Shown: positions 7,263 to 14,508, counted from the first letter of the stretch. The stretch: DNA of 20,736 nucleotides from an uncultured Dehalococcoidia bacterium (GCA_937864275.1 CALMIW010000401.1:1-20736), one strand, 5' to 3'. Notes: generated by a model from the letters alone, not told the origin. Made by a program: numbers and translations.

Positions 7263-8809
7263 AGGGGAGCCTCCACCCGGGGAAGCGCGATGCGGAACGA
7301 CGTTCCGCTCGGGGAAGTGTCGACCGTCACCTCTCCCCCGGAGAGTTCAACGAGCGACCGCACGATTGCCAGGCCGAGTCCCGTGCCTTGCGTCCCTTTG
7401 GATGTGGTCCCCCGGTAGAACCGCTCGAACACCCGGGGCAGGTCGGCTGCGGCGATCCCTGGGCCTTCATCTGCGACGTCGATCAGCACTCGCCCGTCCT
7501 GTCTGCGGGCAGTCAACCGGCTGCCGCCCCCTGCGACGGAGGACTTGTGGGCGTTTTCGATCAGGTTGCCCAGTGCCTGGAGCAACAACCCGTAGTCCCC
7601 GGACACCCAGAGCCCGTCCGGTCCCTCGACCTCGAGGCGACGACCGCCAGTGAGTTCCCTCGCACGATTCGCCGCATCCACCAGCAGCCCCCTCGCCTCG
7701 ATCGGCTCAATATCGGGTTGAATCGCGCCCCCCTCGAGGCGGCTCATATCGAGCAGGTCGGAAACCGTCGATGTTAGCCGGTCGGTTTGGGATTCGATGG
7801 CGCCCAGCAGGTTCTCGCGATCAGCATCGGTCCATGGCACCTCGGGCGAACGCAAGCTCCCCACGGCGGCCTTGATCGCGGTGAGCGGCGAGCGCAAGTC
7901 GTGAGAGACGCTCGACAACAACGCCGTCTTGAACTCATCCGAACGCCGCGCGGCTTCCGCCTCTCGGGCCTGCTCCGCAAGTCTCGATCGATGAATGGCA
8001 ACGCCGGCCTCGTCGCCGAACGCGCGCAACAGGGCGTCGGGGTCGCTGCCCGTGGGGGCGGTAAGCGCACCGGCGATGTGGATCACGCCGGCCCCCCCTC
8101 CGGGCAGTTGGAACGGAAGGTAGGTCCCGGTGGCGGGCTGCGATGTCCGCACCGCCGAAGTCGTCTGGCGGCGATCCCCCCGCGTCCGCACCACTTGCCC
8201 GGTTTCGACCGCGGCGCGAGCGAGAGACGCTTCCTCCGGGGTCAGCGCGCGCCGAGGCCCGGTCGATGCCAAGAGGAGCCAGTTCTTGTCACTGGCTTGC
8301 AGGATCTCACAACGGTTCGCCCGGAAGGCGCGAGTGACTGACCACGCCAGCGACTCCAGCGCTCGCTCTGGCGTCGGCGCCGAAGCCAGTTCTCGCGACA
8401 GGTCGAGCATTACGCTCAGTTCCGCCCTGCGCTCGCTGGCGACGGCGAGTTGCTGCTTGAGCAGCGACAGCATCGACGCGCCGACCACCGCGACGGCGAG
8501 GAACAACGCGAGCGAGACGACGTTGTGGAGTTCCTGCACCGTCACGGTGTGGAGCGGCGGGATGAAGAAGAAATTGAGCAGAAGGTTGGCAAGGACCGCT
8601 GAAAAGAGCCCCACTCGATAGCCCCAGGCTGCCGAAGCAAGGAGGACGACCAACAGATACACGAGTGTCGCGACGAGGATCTCTTGCTCGCCAAGCAGCG
8701 GGGCAAGCGCCGCCGTGAGTCCGGCGAGCACCGCCACCGTTGCGCCGGCCCCGATCCGGGCGTCGAGTCCTCGTGTCACCGCGAGCGTCCGCAATGCGTG
8801 CCACACCAC
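7259..8809 (-). CDS. kdpD: KdpD-like membrane histidine kinase (C-terminal half of KdpD)
   Basis: This 516-residue sensor kinase corresponds to the membrane and kinase half of KdpD. Four closely spaced membrane helices (about 23-40, 43-61, 66-84 and 97-117, the DUF4118 module) are followed by a GAF-like domain (about 135-280), a HisKA domain with His303 in SSVSHDLRSPLTAIK, and an HATPase domain (N box LGNLIENAHK, then DEGPGIA and GTGLGLAIV). There is no Walker or universal-stress domain before the first helix. That part is encoded by the gene at 1-1104. The GTG at 8809 has a TAGGA site 6 bases upstream; a second GTG at 8806 is equivalent. It should phosphorylate KdpE, with which it overlaps by 4 bases. 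Confidence 0.9.
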   Translation of the reverse strand: MVWHALRTLAVTRGLDARIGAGATVAVLAGLTAALAPLLGEQEILVATLVYLLVVLLASAAWGYRVGLFSAVLANLLLNFFFIPPLHTVTVQELHNVVSLALFLAVAVVGASMLSLLKQQLAVASERRAELSVMLDLSRELASAPTPERALESLAWSVTRAFRANRCEILQASDKNWLLLASTGPRRALTPEEASLARAAVETGQVVRTRGDRRQTTSAVRTSQPATGTYLPFQLPGGGAGVIHIAGALTAPTGSDPDALLRAFGDEAGVAIHRSRLAEQAREAEAARRSDEFKTALLSSVSHDLRSPLTAIKAAVGSLRSPEVPWTDADRENLLGAIESQTDRLTSTVSDLLDMSRLEGGAIQPDIEPIEARGLLVDAANRARELTGGRRLEVEGPDGLWVSGDYGLLLQALGNLIENAHKSSVAGGGSRLTARRQDGRVLIDVADEGPGIAAADLPRVFERFYRGTTSKGTQGTGLGLAIVRSLVELSGGEVTVDTSPSGTSFRIALPRVEAPL

Positions 8810-8845
8810 CGGTATCCTATGCGGTCTTCAACGGACAGAAACGCA

Positions 8846-8861
8846 CAGGCCGTACGGCCTG
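8846..8861. promoter_or_regulatory. 16-bp perfect palindrome upstream of the kdp kinase gene
   Basis: CAGGCCGTACGGCCTG is a perfect 16-bp inverted repeat with no spacer. It lies in the 73-base gap between the split-barrel gene stop and the kinase start. There is no T-run on either side, so it does not look like an intrinsic terminator. An operator for a dimeric regulator is the simpler reading. The regulator is unknown. Confidence 0.4.
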
Positions 8862-8882
8862 GTCACGATGACGCCGTCTCCC

Positions 8883-9323
8883 TCACGCCCCGTCCTGCGC
8901 TCGCCCGCTGATCTCTTCGATGTCGATCCGGTACAGCATCGCATCGGCGAGCGACGTGCGATGCCCGTGGCCCGCCGTCGCCCACCAGAGATTGCCGTCG
9001 AAGGCACGCAGAAGTACGGCCCGTGCGTGCACTTTGTCCGCCTCTTCCGTGAGTTCGTGCCACTTCCCCTGCACGAGCACGCTCCTCCAGTCGGTCACTC
9101 CGCGCACGTCATCCACCTGGAAGCCGACGTGCGGCCAGAGGCGCAGCAGGGCCATCTTCTTGCCGGGCGCGCTGTGCCCGAAGATCGCCCCTTCCGCAAA
9201 GGCGAACGCGACTGGGACGATGTAGACCCCCGCTTCGCTCCGCACCCCGATTCGACCGACGCGCGAGGCGAGGAGCATCTCCTCGCACTCCGAAAGCGGC
9301 ATTTCCCTCAGTGTTCCGGACAC
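8883..9323 (-). CDS. Pyridoxamine 5'-phosphate oxidase-family / FMN split-barrel protein
   Basis: This is a 146-residue flavin-binding split-barrel protein of the NimA/PPOX-like group. The N-terminal helix (LSECEEMLLASRVGRIGV) leads into the barrel strands (VYIVPVAFAFAEGAIFGHSA, PGKKMALLRLWPHVGFQVDD, DWRSVLVQGKWHEL), which form the usual FMN or F420 site. Members reduce or bind flavin-type cofactors or act on nitro compounds; the substrate here cannot be read. The GTG at 9323 is preferred to the in-frame TTG at 9329 because GAGG lies 9 bases upstream of it, while the TTG is only 3 bases away from that site. It is 73 bases upstream of the kdp kinase on the same strand, so it may be the first gene of that transcript or independent of it. 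Confidence 0.8.
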   Translation of the reverse strand: MSGTLREMPLSECEEMLLASRVGRIGVRSEAGVYIVPVAFAFAEGAIFGHSAPGKKMALLRLWPHVGFQVDDVRGVTDWRSVLVQGKWHELTEEADKVHARAVLLRAFDGNLWWATAGHGHRTSLADAMLYRIDIEEISGRAQDGA

Positions 9324-9562
9324 GGGCAATCACCTCAGTGGAGATCTTGCGGCGGTTCCATCTTCGGGCGGCGCTCGCCGCTTCGCCCCGGCCATCCGGG
9401 CGTGGCCCGCGGCCCGTTCGCCCCTGGGCGGCGGGAGCCCGCCCCGCCAGCGCCGCCCGCGACTGGCCAAGCTCGCGCAGCAGCTCAGGAACTCACGCTC
9501 AGGCGGAGCGAGGATACCGGTCTCGCGAGATCTCGCGGCGTTACGGCGCAGACCGGCCCCTG
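9324..9562. other. 239-base intergenic region rich in inverted repeats
   Basis: This gap lies between the DppC-type permease stop and the split-barrel gene, both on the minus strand. I see no convincing ORF in it. It holds a compact GC hairpin at 9430-9443 (GGCGGG-AG-CCCGCC) and two overlapping palindromes at 9521-9537. Any terminator for the ABC genes and any promoter for the split-barrel gene must be here, but I cannot point to a clear -35/-10 pair. Confidence 0.5.
9521..9537. repeat. Two overlapping perfect palindromes (TCTCGCGAGA / CGCGAGATCTCGCG)
   Basis: TCTCGCGAGA (9521-9530) and CGCGAGATCTCGCG (9524-9537) overlap by seven bases, so the unit TCTCGCG occurs twice in direct orientation and is also self-complementary. 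The site is 26 bases beyond the permease stop and about 200 bases upstream of the split-barrel gene. It may be an operator for a dimer or tetramer, or an RNA hairpin at the end of the ABC transcript. There is no U-tract after it. Confidence 0.35.
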
Positions 9563-10459
9563 CTACAGCCCCTGGGTGGTCCGGAGCCGCGGGTCCAGCA
9601 GGTCGCGGACGCCGTCACCGAGAAGGTTGAACGAGAGGGTGATGATGAAAATCGCGAGGCCCGGGAAGAACGAGAGAAACGGTGCCACGTAGATCTGGGT
9701 GAACGCCTCGTTCAGCATCCCGCCCCAGGTCGGTGTCGGAGGGCGGACACCGACGCCAAGGAAGCTCAGGCTCGCCTCCGCGAGAATGGCCGTGCCCATC
9801 GTCAGCGTCCCGGCGACAATCACGCTTGGCAGCGTGTTCGGCCAGAGATACCGAGTCATGATTCGGGTGTCGCCTGCGCCAATCGAGCGGGCGGCCGTGA
9901 TGTACTCCATGTTGCGCAGCGACAGAACTTGTCCCCGCACCAGCCGTGCGTAGTTCGGCGCCGCGCCCACACCGAGCGCGACCATGATGTTCGTGATGCT
10001 CGGCCCGAGGACCAGGACGAGCGTGAGCGCCAGGACGAGCCCCGGGAATGCGATGACCGCGTCGGTCAGCCGCATGACCACCACGTCCACCCATCCGCCC
10101 CGGTAACCGCTTATCAGCCCGAGTGGCACCCCGACGCCCGCCGCCACGGCGACAGCTAGCACCGCGACCTGGAGTGAGATCCGCGCTCCGAAGATCTCGC
10201 GGCTCAGCACGTCGCGGCCGAGGCTGTCGGTTCCGAACGGATGATCCCAGCTCGGCGACTGCAGCCGGTTTCGGCCGTTGGTTTCGGCCGGGTCGTACGG
10301 CGCGATGAGTGGCGCCATGACCGCAATCAGCACGAATACGACGATGATGCACAGCGCCACCGAAGCCATCGGATGGTGGCGAGCCGTCCGCCAGAGCCGC
10401 CGGGGAGAGATACGGCGCCTTGGTGGCACTGCGGGGAGCGCCTCGAGTACGTGAGCCAT
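9563..10459 (-). CDS. ABC transporter permease, DppC/OppC type
   Basis: This is the second inner-membrane permease of a peptide/nickel/opine-type (family 5) importer. The 298-residue protein has a cytoplasmic N-terminus, a first helix (about 33-54) followed by HPFGTDSLGRDVLSR, which is the DppC hallmark, and five more helices. The EAA loop for contact with the ATPase is visible as EYITAARSIGAGDTRIMTRY (about 185-204). The C-terminus LGDGVRDLLDPRLR is typical of the family. The ATG has AGGGAG 5 bases upstream and lies 9 bases after the dppB-type stop, so the two permeases are co-transcribed. The solute is not readable: members carry peptides, sugars, metals or glutathione. Confidence 0.93.
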   Translation of the reverse strand: MAHVLEALPAVPPRRRISPRRLWRTARHHPMASVALCIIVVFVLIAVMAPLIAPYDPAETNGRNRLQSPSWDHPFGTDSLGRDVLSREIFGARISLQVAVLAVAVAAGVGVPLGLISGYRGGWVDVVVMRLTDAVIAFPGLVLALTLVLVLGPSITNIMVALGVGAAPNYARLVRGQVLSLRNMEYITAARSIGAGDTRIMTRYLWPNTLPSVIVAGTLTMGTAILAEASLSFLGVGVRPPTPTWGGMLNEAFTQIYVAPFLSFFPGLAIFIITLSFNLLGDGVRDLLDPRLRTTQGL

Positions 10460-10468
10460 GCGGTCTCC

Positions 10469-11422
10469 CTAGGAGTAGCGGATTCGGGGGTCGAGGATGG
10501 CGTAGCTGATGTCGGTCAGCAGGTTCACCACCAGCACCGTGACGGTGAATAGCAGCACCACGCCCTGCAGCATCGGGTAGTCCCGGCCGTTGATGGATTG
10601 AATGGCAAGTCTGCCAATCCCGGGGAGCGCGAACATGCTCTCGATGATGATGCTGCCGGCGAGAAGCGAACCGAGCTGGAGCCCGATAATCGTTGCAACC
10701 GGCAACAGCGAGTTCCGGAGTGCGTGCCGCACAATCACGGTCCGCTGGCTCATACCCTTCGCCTTCTCGGTGCTTACGGAGTCCTGGTTCAGCACCTCGA
10801 GGACGCTGGAACGCGTATAGCGCATGATCGAGCCCGAAAGCGTCAGACCCAGCGCCGCCACCGGGAGTGCCATGTGTCGCAGCGCCTCGATCGGGTCGCT
10901 CCAGAGCGCGACGAAGCCCGACGCCGGGAGCCATCGCAGCTCCACTACGAACACCCAGATCAGCATCATCGAGAACCAGAAGTTCGGGACCGCGACACCG
11001 AACATCGCGAACAACGTCACGAAGGCGTCGATGGGCGAGTTCCGCTTGACGGCGGCAATCGTCCCCGCGGGTACGCCCACGCAGATCGCCACGAACAGCG
11101 AGAGCAGTCCGAGCTGCAGCGTGACCGGCATCCGGTCGGTGATCGCGTCGGTCACAGAGCTTCGATCCCGGAAGGAACGGCCAAGGTCGCCCCGGAGGAG
11201 GTCCGAGGCCCAGTCCAGGTACTGGACCAGCACCGGGTCGTCGAGGCCGAGCTCCCCTCGGAGTTCTTCGATGACCTCCGGGTCGATAGACGCTTCGGAC
11301 TCGCCGATCATCGCGTAGATCGGGTCTCCTGGGAGCAGGTGCATGATGACGAATAGCGCGAACGTCACCATGAGGATGACCACGGGCATCTGGAGGATGC
11401 GCCGGATGATGTAAGCAGTCAC
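10469..11422 (-). CDS. ABC transporter permease, DppB/OppB type
   Basis: This is the first permease of the same importer. The 317-residue protein starts TAYIIRRILQMPVVILMVTF (residues 2-21), the typical RRxL-plus-helix start of DppB proteins. It continues with LLPGDPIYAMIG and a periplasmic loop with GLDDPVLVQYLDWASDLLRGDLG, then five more helices. The EAA-type loop is VLNQDSVSTEKAKGMSQRTV, and the C-terminus LLTDISYAILDPRIRYS is the standard DppB ending. The start is a GTG about 65 bases after the binding-protein stop. That gap contains a strong hairpin, so the permeases are probably expressed at a lower level than the binding protein. Confidence 0.93.
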   Translation of the reverse strand: MTAYIIRRILQMPVVILMVTFALFVIMHLLPGDPIYAMIGESEASIDPEVIEELRGELGLDDPVLVQYLDWASDLLRGDLGRSFRDRSSVTDAITDRMPVTLQLGLLSLFVAICVGVPAGTIAAVKRNSPIDAFVTLFAMFGVAVPNFWFSMMLIWVFVVELRWLPASGFVALWSDPIEALRHMALPVAALGLTLSGSIMRYTRSSVLEVLNQDSVSTEKAKGMSQRTVIVRHALRNSLLPVATIIGLQLGSLLAGSIIIESMFALPGIGRLAIQSINGRDYPMLQGVVLLFTVTVLVVNLLTDISYAILDPRIRYS

Positions 11423-11443
11423 AACGGTAGGCCTTGAAAGAGG

Positions 11444-11479
11444 AAAAGGGGCGGGTGAAGGGGGAACAACCCCCGCCCC
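11444..11479 (-). terminator. Hairpin terminator/attenuator between binding protein and permeases
   Basis: Read on the minus strand, GGGGCGGG (11479-11472) pairs perfectly with CCCGCCCC (11455-11448) and is followed at once by TTTTCC and more pyrimidines. The loop holds a competing GGGGG-TTGTT-CCCCC hairpin. It begins 8 bases after the binding-protein stop codon. It should reduce read-through into the permease genes, a common way to make more binding protein than permease. Confidence 0.65.
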
Positions 11480-11486
11480 GGCTTGG

Positions 11487-13145
11487 TCAGGCTTGCTTCC
11501 AGGCCGCGGTAACGTCCATCGCGCTACCGGAACGAAGCCACGCCAGGTCCTGGACCTTCTTGGCGTGCCCCGCGATCGTCGGCGATTCGAGGAGCCAGAT
11601 CTTGTACGAGTTGTCGTAGTCCAGCTTCACGATTTCTCCGTAAGCCTTCTTCCGCTCTTCTTCGTTCGCCGCGGAGAGCGCCTTTGCCAGCAATGCGTCC
11701 ACTTCCGGCATTTTCGTCCCGCCCGGCTGGTTGGCCGAGCCGAAGTTGGTTTCGAGGTACTGGTACGGGTCGCCCTGCGGTGCCCCGCCACCCTCGAGTC
11801 CGAGCAGGTACTCGCCGTTCTTGCGGTACTTCTCGGTGATCACTGGCACTTCAAGATTGTCGACCTGGACTTCGAGGCCGATCTTCTTCAGTTGCGCCTG
11901 GATCATCTCGCCGATGCGCGGATACACGCCGGAGGTGTAGGTGCAGATGTTGAGCTTCGCGCCCTCGCCCACGCCCGACTGGGCGAGAAGGCTCTTCGCC
12001 TTGGCAACGTCGTACGCGTAGTGCGGCGCGGCGGCGTCATACGCCCAGGTCAGGGCGGTCAGCGGGCCCCGCCCGCCTTCACCCAGACCGTCGGTGAACA
12101 CGGCCGCGAACTCCTCGCGGTCCAGCGCGTAGCTCATCGCCTGCCGGAAGGCGACGATGTTCGTCGGCGCCTTGCCGAGGTTCATCCCGATGCGCTGCGT
12201 AATCGCGCCCTTGTTCACGTTGACGGCGAGGTTCGCCTGTCCCTTGATTTGTGCGACGTTCTCGCCAAGGTACACGTAGTCCAGGTCGATGCCGCCGGAC
12301 TGGAGCTCGGCCACTGCCACCGCGGTCTGGGGGATCACCTTCACGATGACCTTGTCCAGGTACGGCAGTTTGTCGCCGTTCGCGGCGGTCAAAGGCCAGT
12401 CCGGGTTCGGTACGAAAACCGACTCCGCATCCAGGGCGAGCTTGTCAATCTTGAACGGGCCGACGCTGACCGGCGCCTCGTTGAACTTGTCGTCGCCGAG
12501 CTTCCCGTGGGCAGTCGGAGAAATGAGCGCTCCAAGGCCCGCCGGCGCGTTCATCGTCAGGCTCTCGAGAAACACCGGGTTCGGTTTCGGGAACTTGAGG
12601 ACGGCCGTGTAGTCGTCCGGCGTCTCGATCTTCACGCCGGTGAGGAGGCTTCGCCGTGGAGCCGCCACCTTCGGGTCCGCCTGCCGTTCGAGCGAATACT
12701 TGACGGCGGCCGCGTTCACCGGCGTGCCGTCGGTGAACTTGAGGTCCTTCCTCAGCGTCAGCTTCAGCGTCGTTACGTCCATCTGCTCCCAGGACTCGAC
12801 GAGGCTGGGACTCAGCTTCCCCTTCACGTTCGCGATGAGCGGGGCTGCATAGAGATGGTTCACGGTCGGGTCATAGCCGCTGCTGCTGCGGTGCGGGTCC
12901 GCGAACGTGGTGGCCGACGGGCGCCGGACGATCAAGGTTCCGCCGCGCACTGGCTTGCTCGCGACGGGCGTCGTGGTCGTTTCGGTCGACCCGCCGCCGT
13001 CGCCCTCTGGATCGTCGTCGTCGCCGCCACAGGCGATCGCGCCGCCGCTCAGGAGCGCGACTGAGGCCACCCCCATCCCGCCGAGAATGCGGCGCCGGGA
13101 AACACCGCGAGCCATTGCCCGGGTCCAGTAGTTGTCAGAAGTCAC
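11487..13145 (-). CDS. ABC transporter substrate-binding lipoprotein, family 5
   Basis: This is the extracytoplasmic solute receptor (SBP_bac_5) for the importer. The GTG at 13145 is chosen because GGAGGG lies 7 bases upstream. It gives 552 residues, and an upstream in-frame ATG lacks such a site. The leader has a twin-arginine motif (SRRRIL, residues 16-21), a hydrophobic stretch and a lipobox ending at Cys39 (GAIAC), so it is probably a Tat-exported lipoprotein. A Gly/Asp/Thr linker follows (40-73). The mature part has family signatures such as RGGTLIV, LVESWEQMD, LKLTLRKDLKFTDGTPVNAA, FRQAMSYALDRE and the C-terminal AYGEIVKLDYDNSYKIWLLE. The ligand cannot be read from sequence. Its neighbours (LysR and the CoA catabolism genes) suggest, but do not show, a catabolic substrate. 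Confidence 0.93.
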   Translation of the reverse strand: MTSDNYWTRAMARGVSRRRILGGMGVASVALLSGGAIACGGDDDDPEGDGGGSTETTTTPVASKPVRGGTLIVRRPSATTFADPHRSSSGYDPTVNHLYAAPLIANVKGKLSPSLVESWEQMDVTTLKLTLRKDLKFTDGTPVNAAAVKYSLERQADPKVAAPRRSLLTGVKIETPDDYTAVLKFPKPNPVFLESLTMNAPAGLGALISPTAHGKLGDDKFNEAPVSVGPFKIDKLALDAESVFVPNPDWPLTAANGDKLPYLDKVIVKVIPQTAVAVAELQSGGIDLDYVYLGENVAQIKGQANLAVNVNKGAITQRIGMNLGKAPTNIVAFRQAMSYALDREEFAAVFTDGLGEGGRGPLTALTWAYDAAAPHYAYDVAKAKSLLAQSGVGEGAKLNICTYTSGVYPRIGEMIQAQLKKIGLEVQVDNLEVPVITEKYRKNGEYLLGLEGGGAPQGDPYQYLETNFGSANQPGGTKMPEVDALLAKALSAANEEERKKAYGEIVKLDYDNSYKIWLLESPTIAGHAKKVQDLAWLRSGSAMDVTAAWKQA

Positions 13146-13193
13146 GCGTAATCCCTCCATTGCATCCATGCCGCAACGCACCCTCGTCCGGCT

Positions 13194-13221
13194 GCCTGCC
13201 GGGCTCCGGCGCGCCTGCCGG
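13194..13221. repeat. Direct repeat GCCTGCCGG upstream of the binding-protein gene
   Basis: The 9-mer GCCTGCCGG occurs at 13194-13202 and again at 13213-13221, 19 bases apart start to start, with CCGGC complements between the copies. It lies 49-76 bases upstream of the binding-protein GTG on the minus strand. Two copies about two helical turns apart could be a regulator site. In such GC-rich DNA it could also be chance. Confidence 0.2.
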
Positions 13222-13329
13222 CACGGTCTGCCTGCACCACACTCAGGACGTCATTCGCCTTGTGCTGTCCCTGGCGCCGGCTAGGTGTACCACCCGCGCC
13301 GATCGCCAAGAAGGGCTATTACCGCTCGC

Positions 13330-13344
13330 ATAAGTACGTGTTAT
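13330..13344. promoter_or_regulatory. Candidate LysR-type box (ATAA-N7-TTAT, T-N11-A)
   Basis: ATAAGTACGTGTTAT is an AT-rich interrupted dyad that contains the T-N11-A pattern typical of LysR-family sites. It lies 20 bases beyond the lysR stop and about 185 bases upstream of the binding-protein start, in an otherwise GC-rich gap (13146-13363) without another gene. It may let the adjacent LysR regulator control the ABC genes. The assignment rests on pattern only. Confidence 0.3.
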
Positions 13345-13363
13345 CGGGGGAGAAGAGGCCCGC

Positions 13364-14308
13364 TCAGGATGCGACGACCATCCCGGGACGCACACCGGCG
13401 GTGACGCGTGCAGGGCGACCCATCGCGCGTGCGATCCGGCTCTCGAGCGCCGCCTTCTTCACCACGTAAAGCGCTGGGAGCAGCGGGCCAGCCCGGTGAG
13501 CGAGGTAGATCGTGTACTCCAGGGGCAGGCCAACCGTGTTCACGATGACCAGGTCGCCGCGCTCGACCTCCCGGATTATGGCGGACTCGGCGACGAGTGT
13601 GAGCGCCAGGCCCTTCCGTGCAGCCTCAATCAGCCCGTCGTACGTGGAAAGCTCCATCGTGACGTTGATTTCGACACCCTGGTTCGCCGCCCATTCGCGG
13701 AAACGGCGCTGCGCCGTCCACGGCGAAGGCAAGAGCGCGAACGGGCACGCCGCCAGTTCTTCCGGCGTCGCGCGGCCCTTCCGGGCGAGCGGGTGTGTCG
13801 GTGCTGCGACCACGAAGAGGCGTGCGGTGGAGAAGGGCTCCCCCACCAGCCGGTCAGAGAGGTACGCGTCGGTCGTCAACGTGAAGTCGAACTCCCCTTT
13901 GAGCAGCCGTGCCGAAGCCTCATCCGGCGGAAGGGTCGTCACCCGGAGCTGGATGTCCGGGGCGATTCGGAGGAGTTCTCCCATGAGTTGCGGGATCACC
14001 TGCCGGGTCGAACTCGCGGAACAACCGATGGTGACCAGCGAAGAGCCCGATTGCAGCGAAGCCAGTTCGCGCAGGAGACCGGCGCGGGACTCCAGGACGT
14101 GTTCGCTGAAGCGAAGCACAGCATCTCCCGCGCTCGTCGGCGTAGCCCGGTGGCCGCCGCGCTCGAGCAGCACAACGCCAAGCTCCTTTTCCAGCTGGCG
14201 GATCTGGAGCGAGACCGCCGGCTGCGAGAGAAAAAGCGCCTCCGCCGCGCGGCTGAAACTCCCGAGCTGGACCACGAGCCGGAACGTCTGGAGCCGTTCG
14301 AAGTTCAT
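13364..14308 (-). CDS. LysR-family transcriptional regulator
   Basis: The 314-residue protein has the standard LysR layout. An N-terminal winged helix-turn-helix (1-60: MNFERLQTFRLVVQLGSFSR, AAEALFLSQPAVSLQIRQLE, KELGVVLLERGG) is followed by a linker helix and a two-lobed co-inducer-binding domain (about 90-300: LVTIGCSASSTRQVIPQLM, PPDEASARLLKGEFDFTLTT, FALLPSPWTAQRRFREWA). The ATG has a GGGGAG site 5 bases upstream. The gene is divergent from the CoA catabolism cluster (200-base gap) and runs in the same direction as the ABC importer, so it could control either or both. LysR proteins usually repress themselves and activate the divergent genes when an inducer, often a pathway intermediate, is bound. 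Confidence 0.95.
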   Translation of the reverse strand: MNFERLQTFRLVVQLGSFSRAAEALFLSQPAVSLQIRQLEKELGVVLLERGGHRATPTSAGDAVLRFSEHVLESRAGLLRELASLQSGSSLVTIGCSASSTRQVIPQLMGELLRIAPDIQLRVTTLPPDEASARLLKGEFDFTLTTDAYLSDRLVGEPFSTARLFVVAAPTHPLARKGRATPEELAACPFALLPSPWTAQRRFREWAANQGVEINVTMELSTYDGLIEAARKGLALTLVAESAIIREVERGDLVIVNTVGLPLEYTIYLAHRAGPLLPALYVVKKAALESRIARAMGRPARVTAGVRPGMVVAS

Positions 14309-14343
14309 CGGTTCTCCCCACGCCTCAGCGGCGTCCCATTAGT

Positions 14344-14357
14344 GATCGCTACCGATC
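14344..14357. promoter_or_regulatory. Dyad GATCG-N4-CGATC in the lysR/catabolic divergent region
   Basis: GATCG and CGATC (14344-14348 and 14353-14357) form a perfect 5-bp dyad with a 4-base spacer. It lies 36 bases before the lysR start and about 150 bases before the first plus-strand gene. It is flanked by TTA (14339-14341) and TAA (14360-14362). The position fits a LysR recognition site at its own promoter. The rest of the 14309-14508 gap shows no ORF and no clear -35/-10 pair. Confidence 0.35.
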
Positions 14358-14508
14358 GATAAGCAATCAGCCCTTGCAGAGCGATGCCAGCTATCCCCAG
14401 CATGCGGGCTACAGCTGCAGAGTCTAGCGCAGCCGTGCGCAGAAGGGAGAGGCCAACTCCCTGAACGCAGCGCGTGCTGCCGCTTGCTGCCGGCTCCCGG
14501 AGGGATTT

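Noticed and set aside
11493..13064. 523-codon plus-strand open frame opposite the binding-protein gene
   Set aside because: It is a mirror of a highly GC-biased real gene; its composition is Arg/Val/Asp/His-rich with no domain or signal peptide, while the minus strand has a full family-5 protein with a lipoprotein leader.
13283..13312. Possible -35/-10 pair (TTGGCG ... TACACC/ACCTAG) for the binding-protein gene
   Set aside because: The spacing is either 14 bases or requires a poor -10 match, so it is not convincing.
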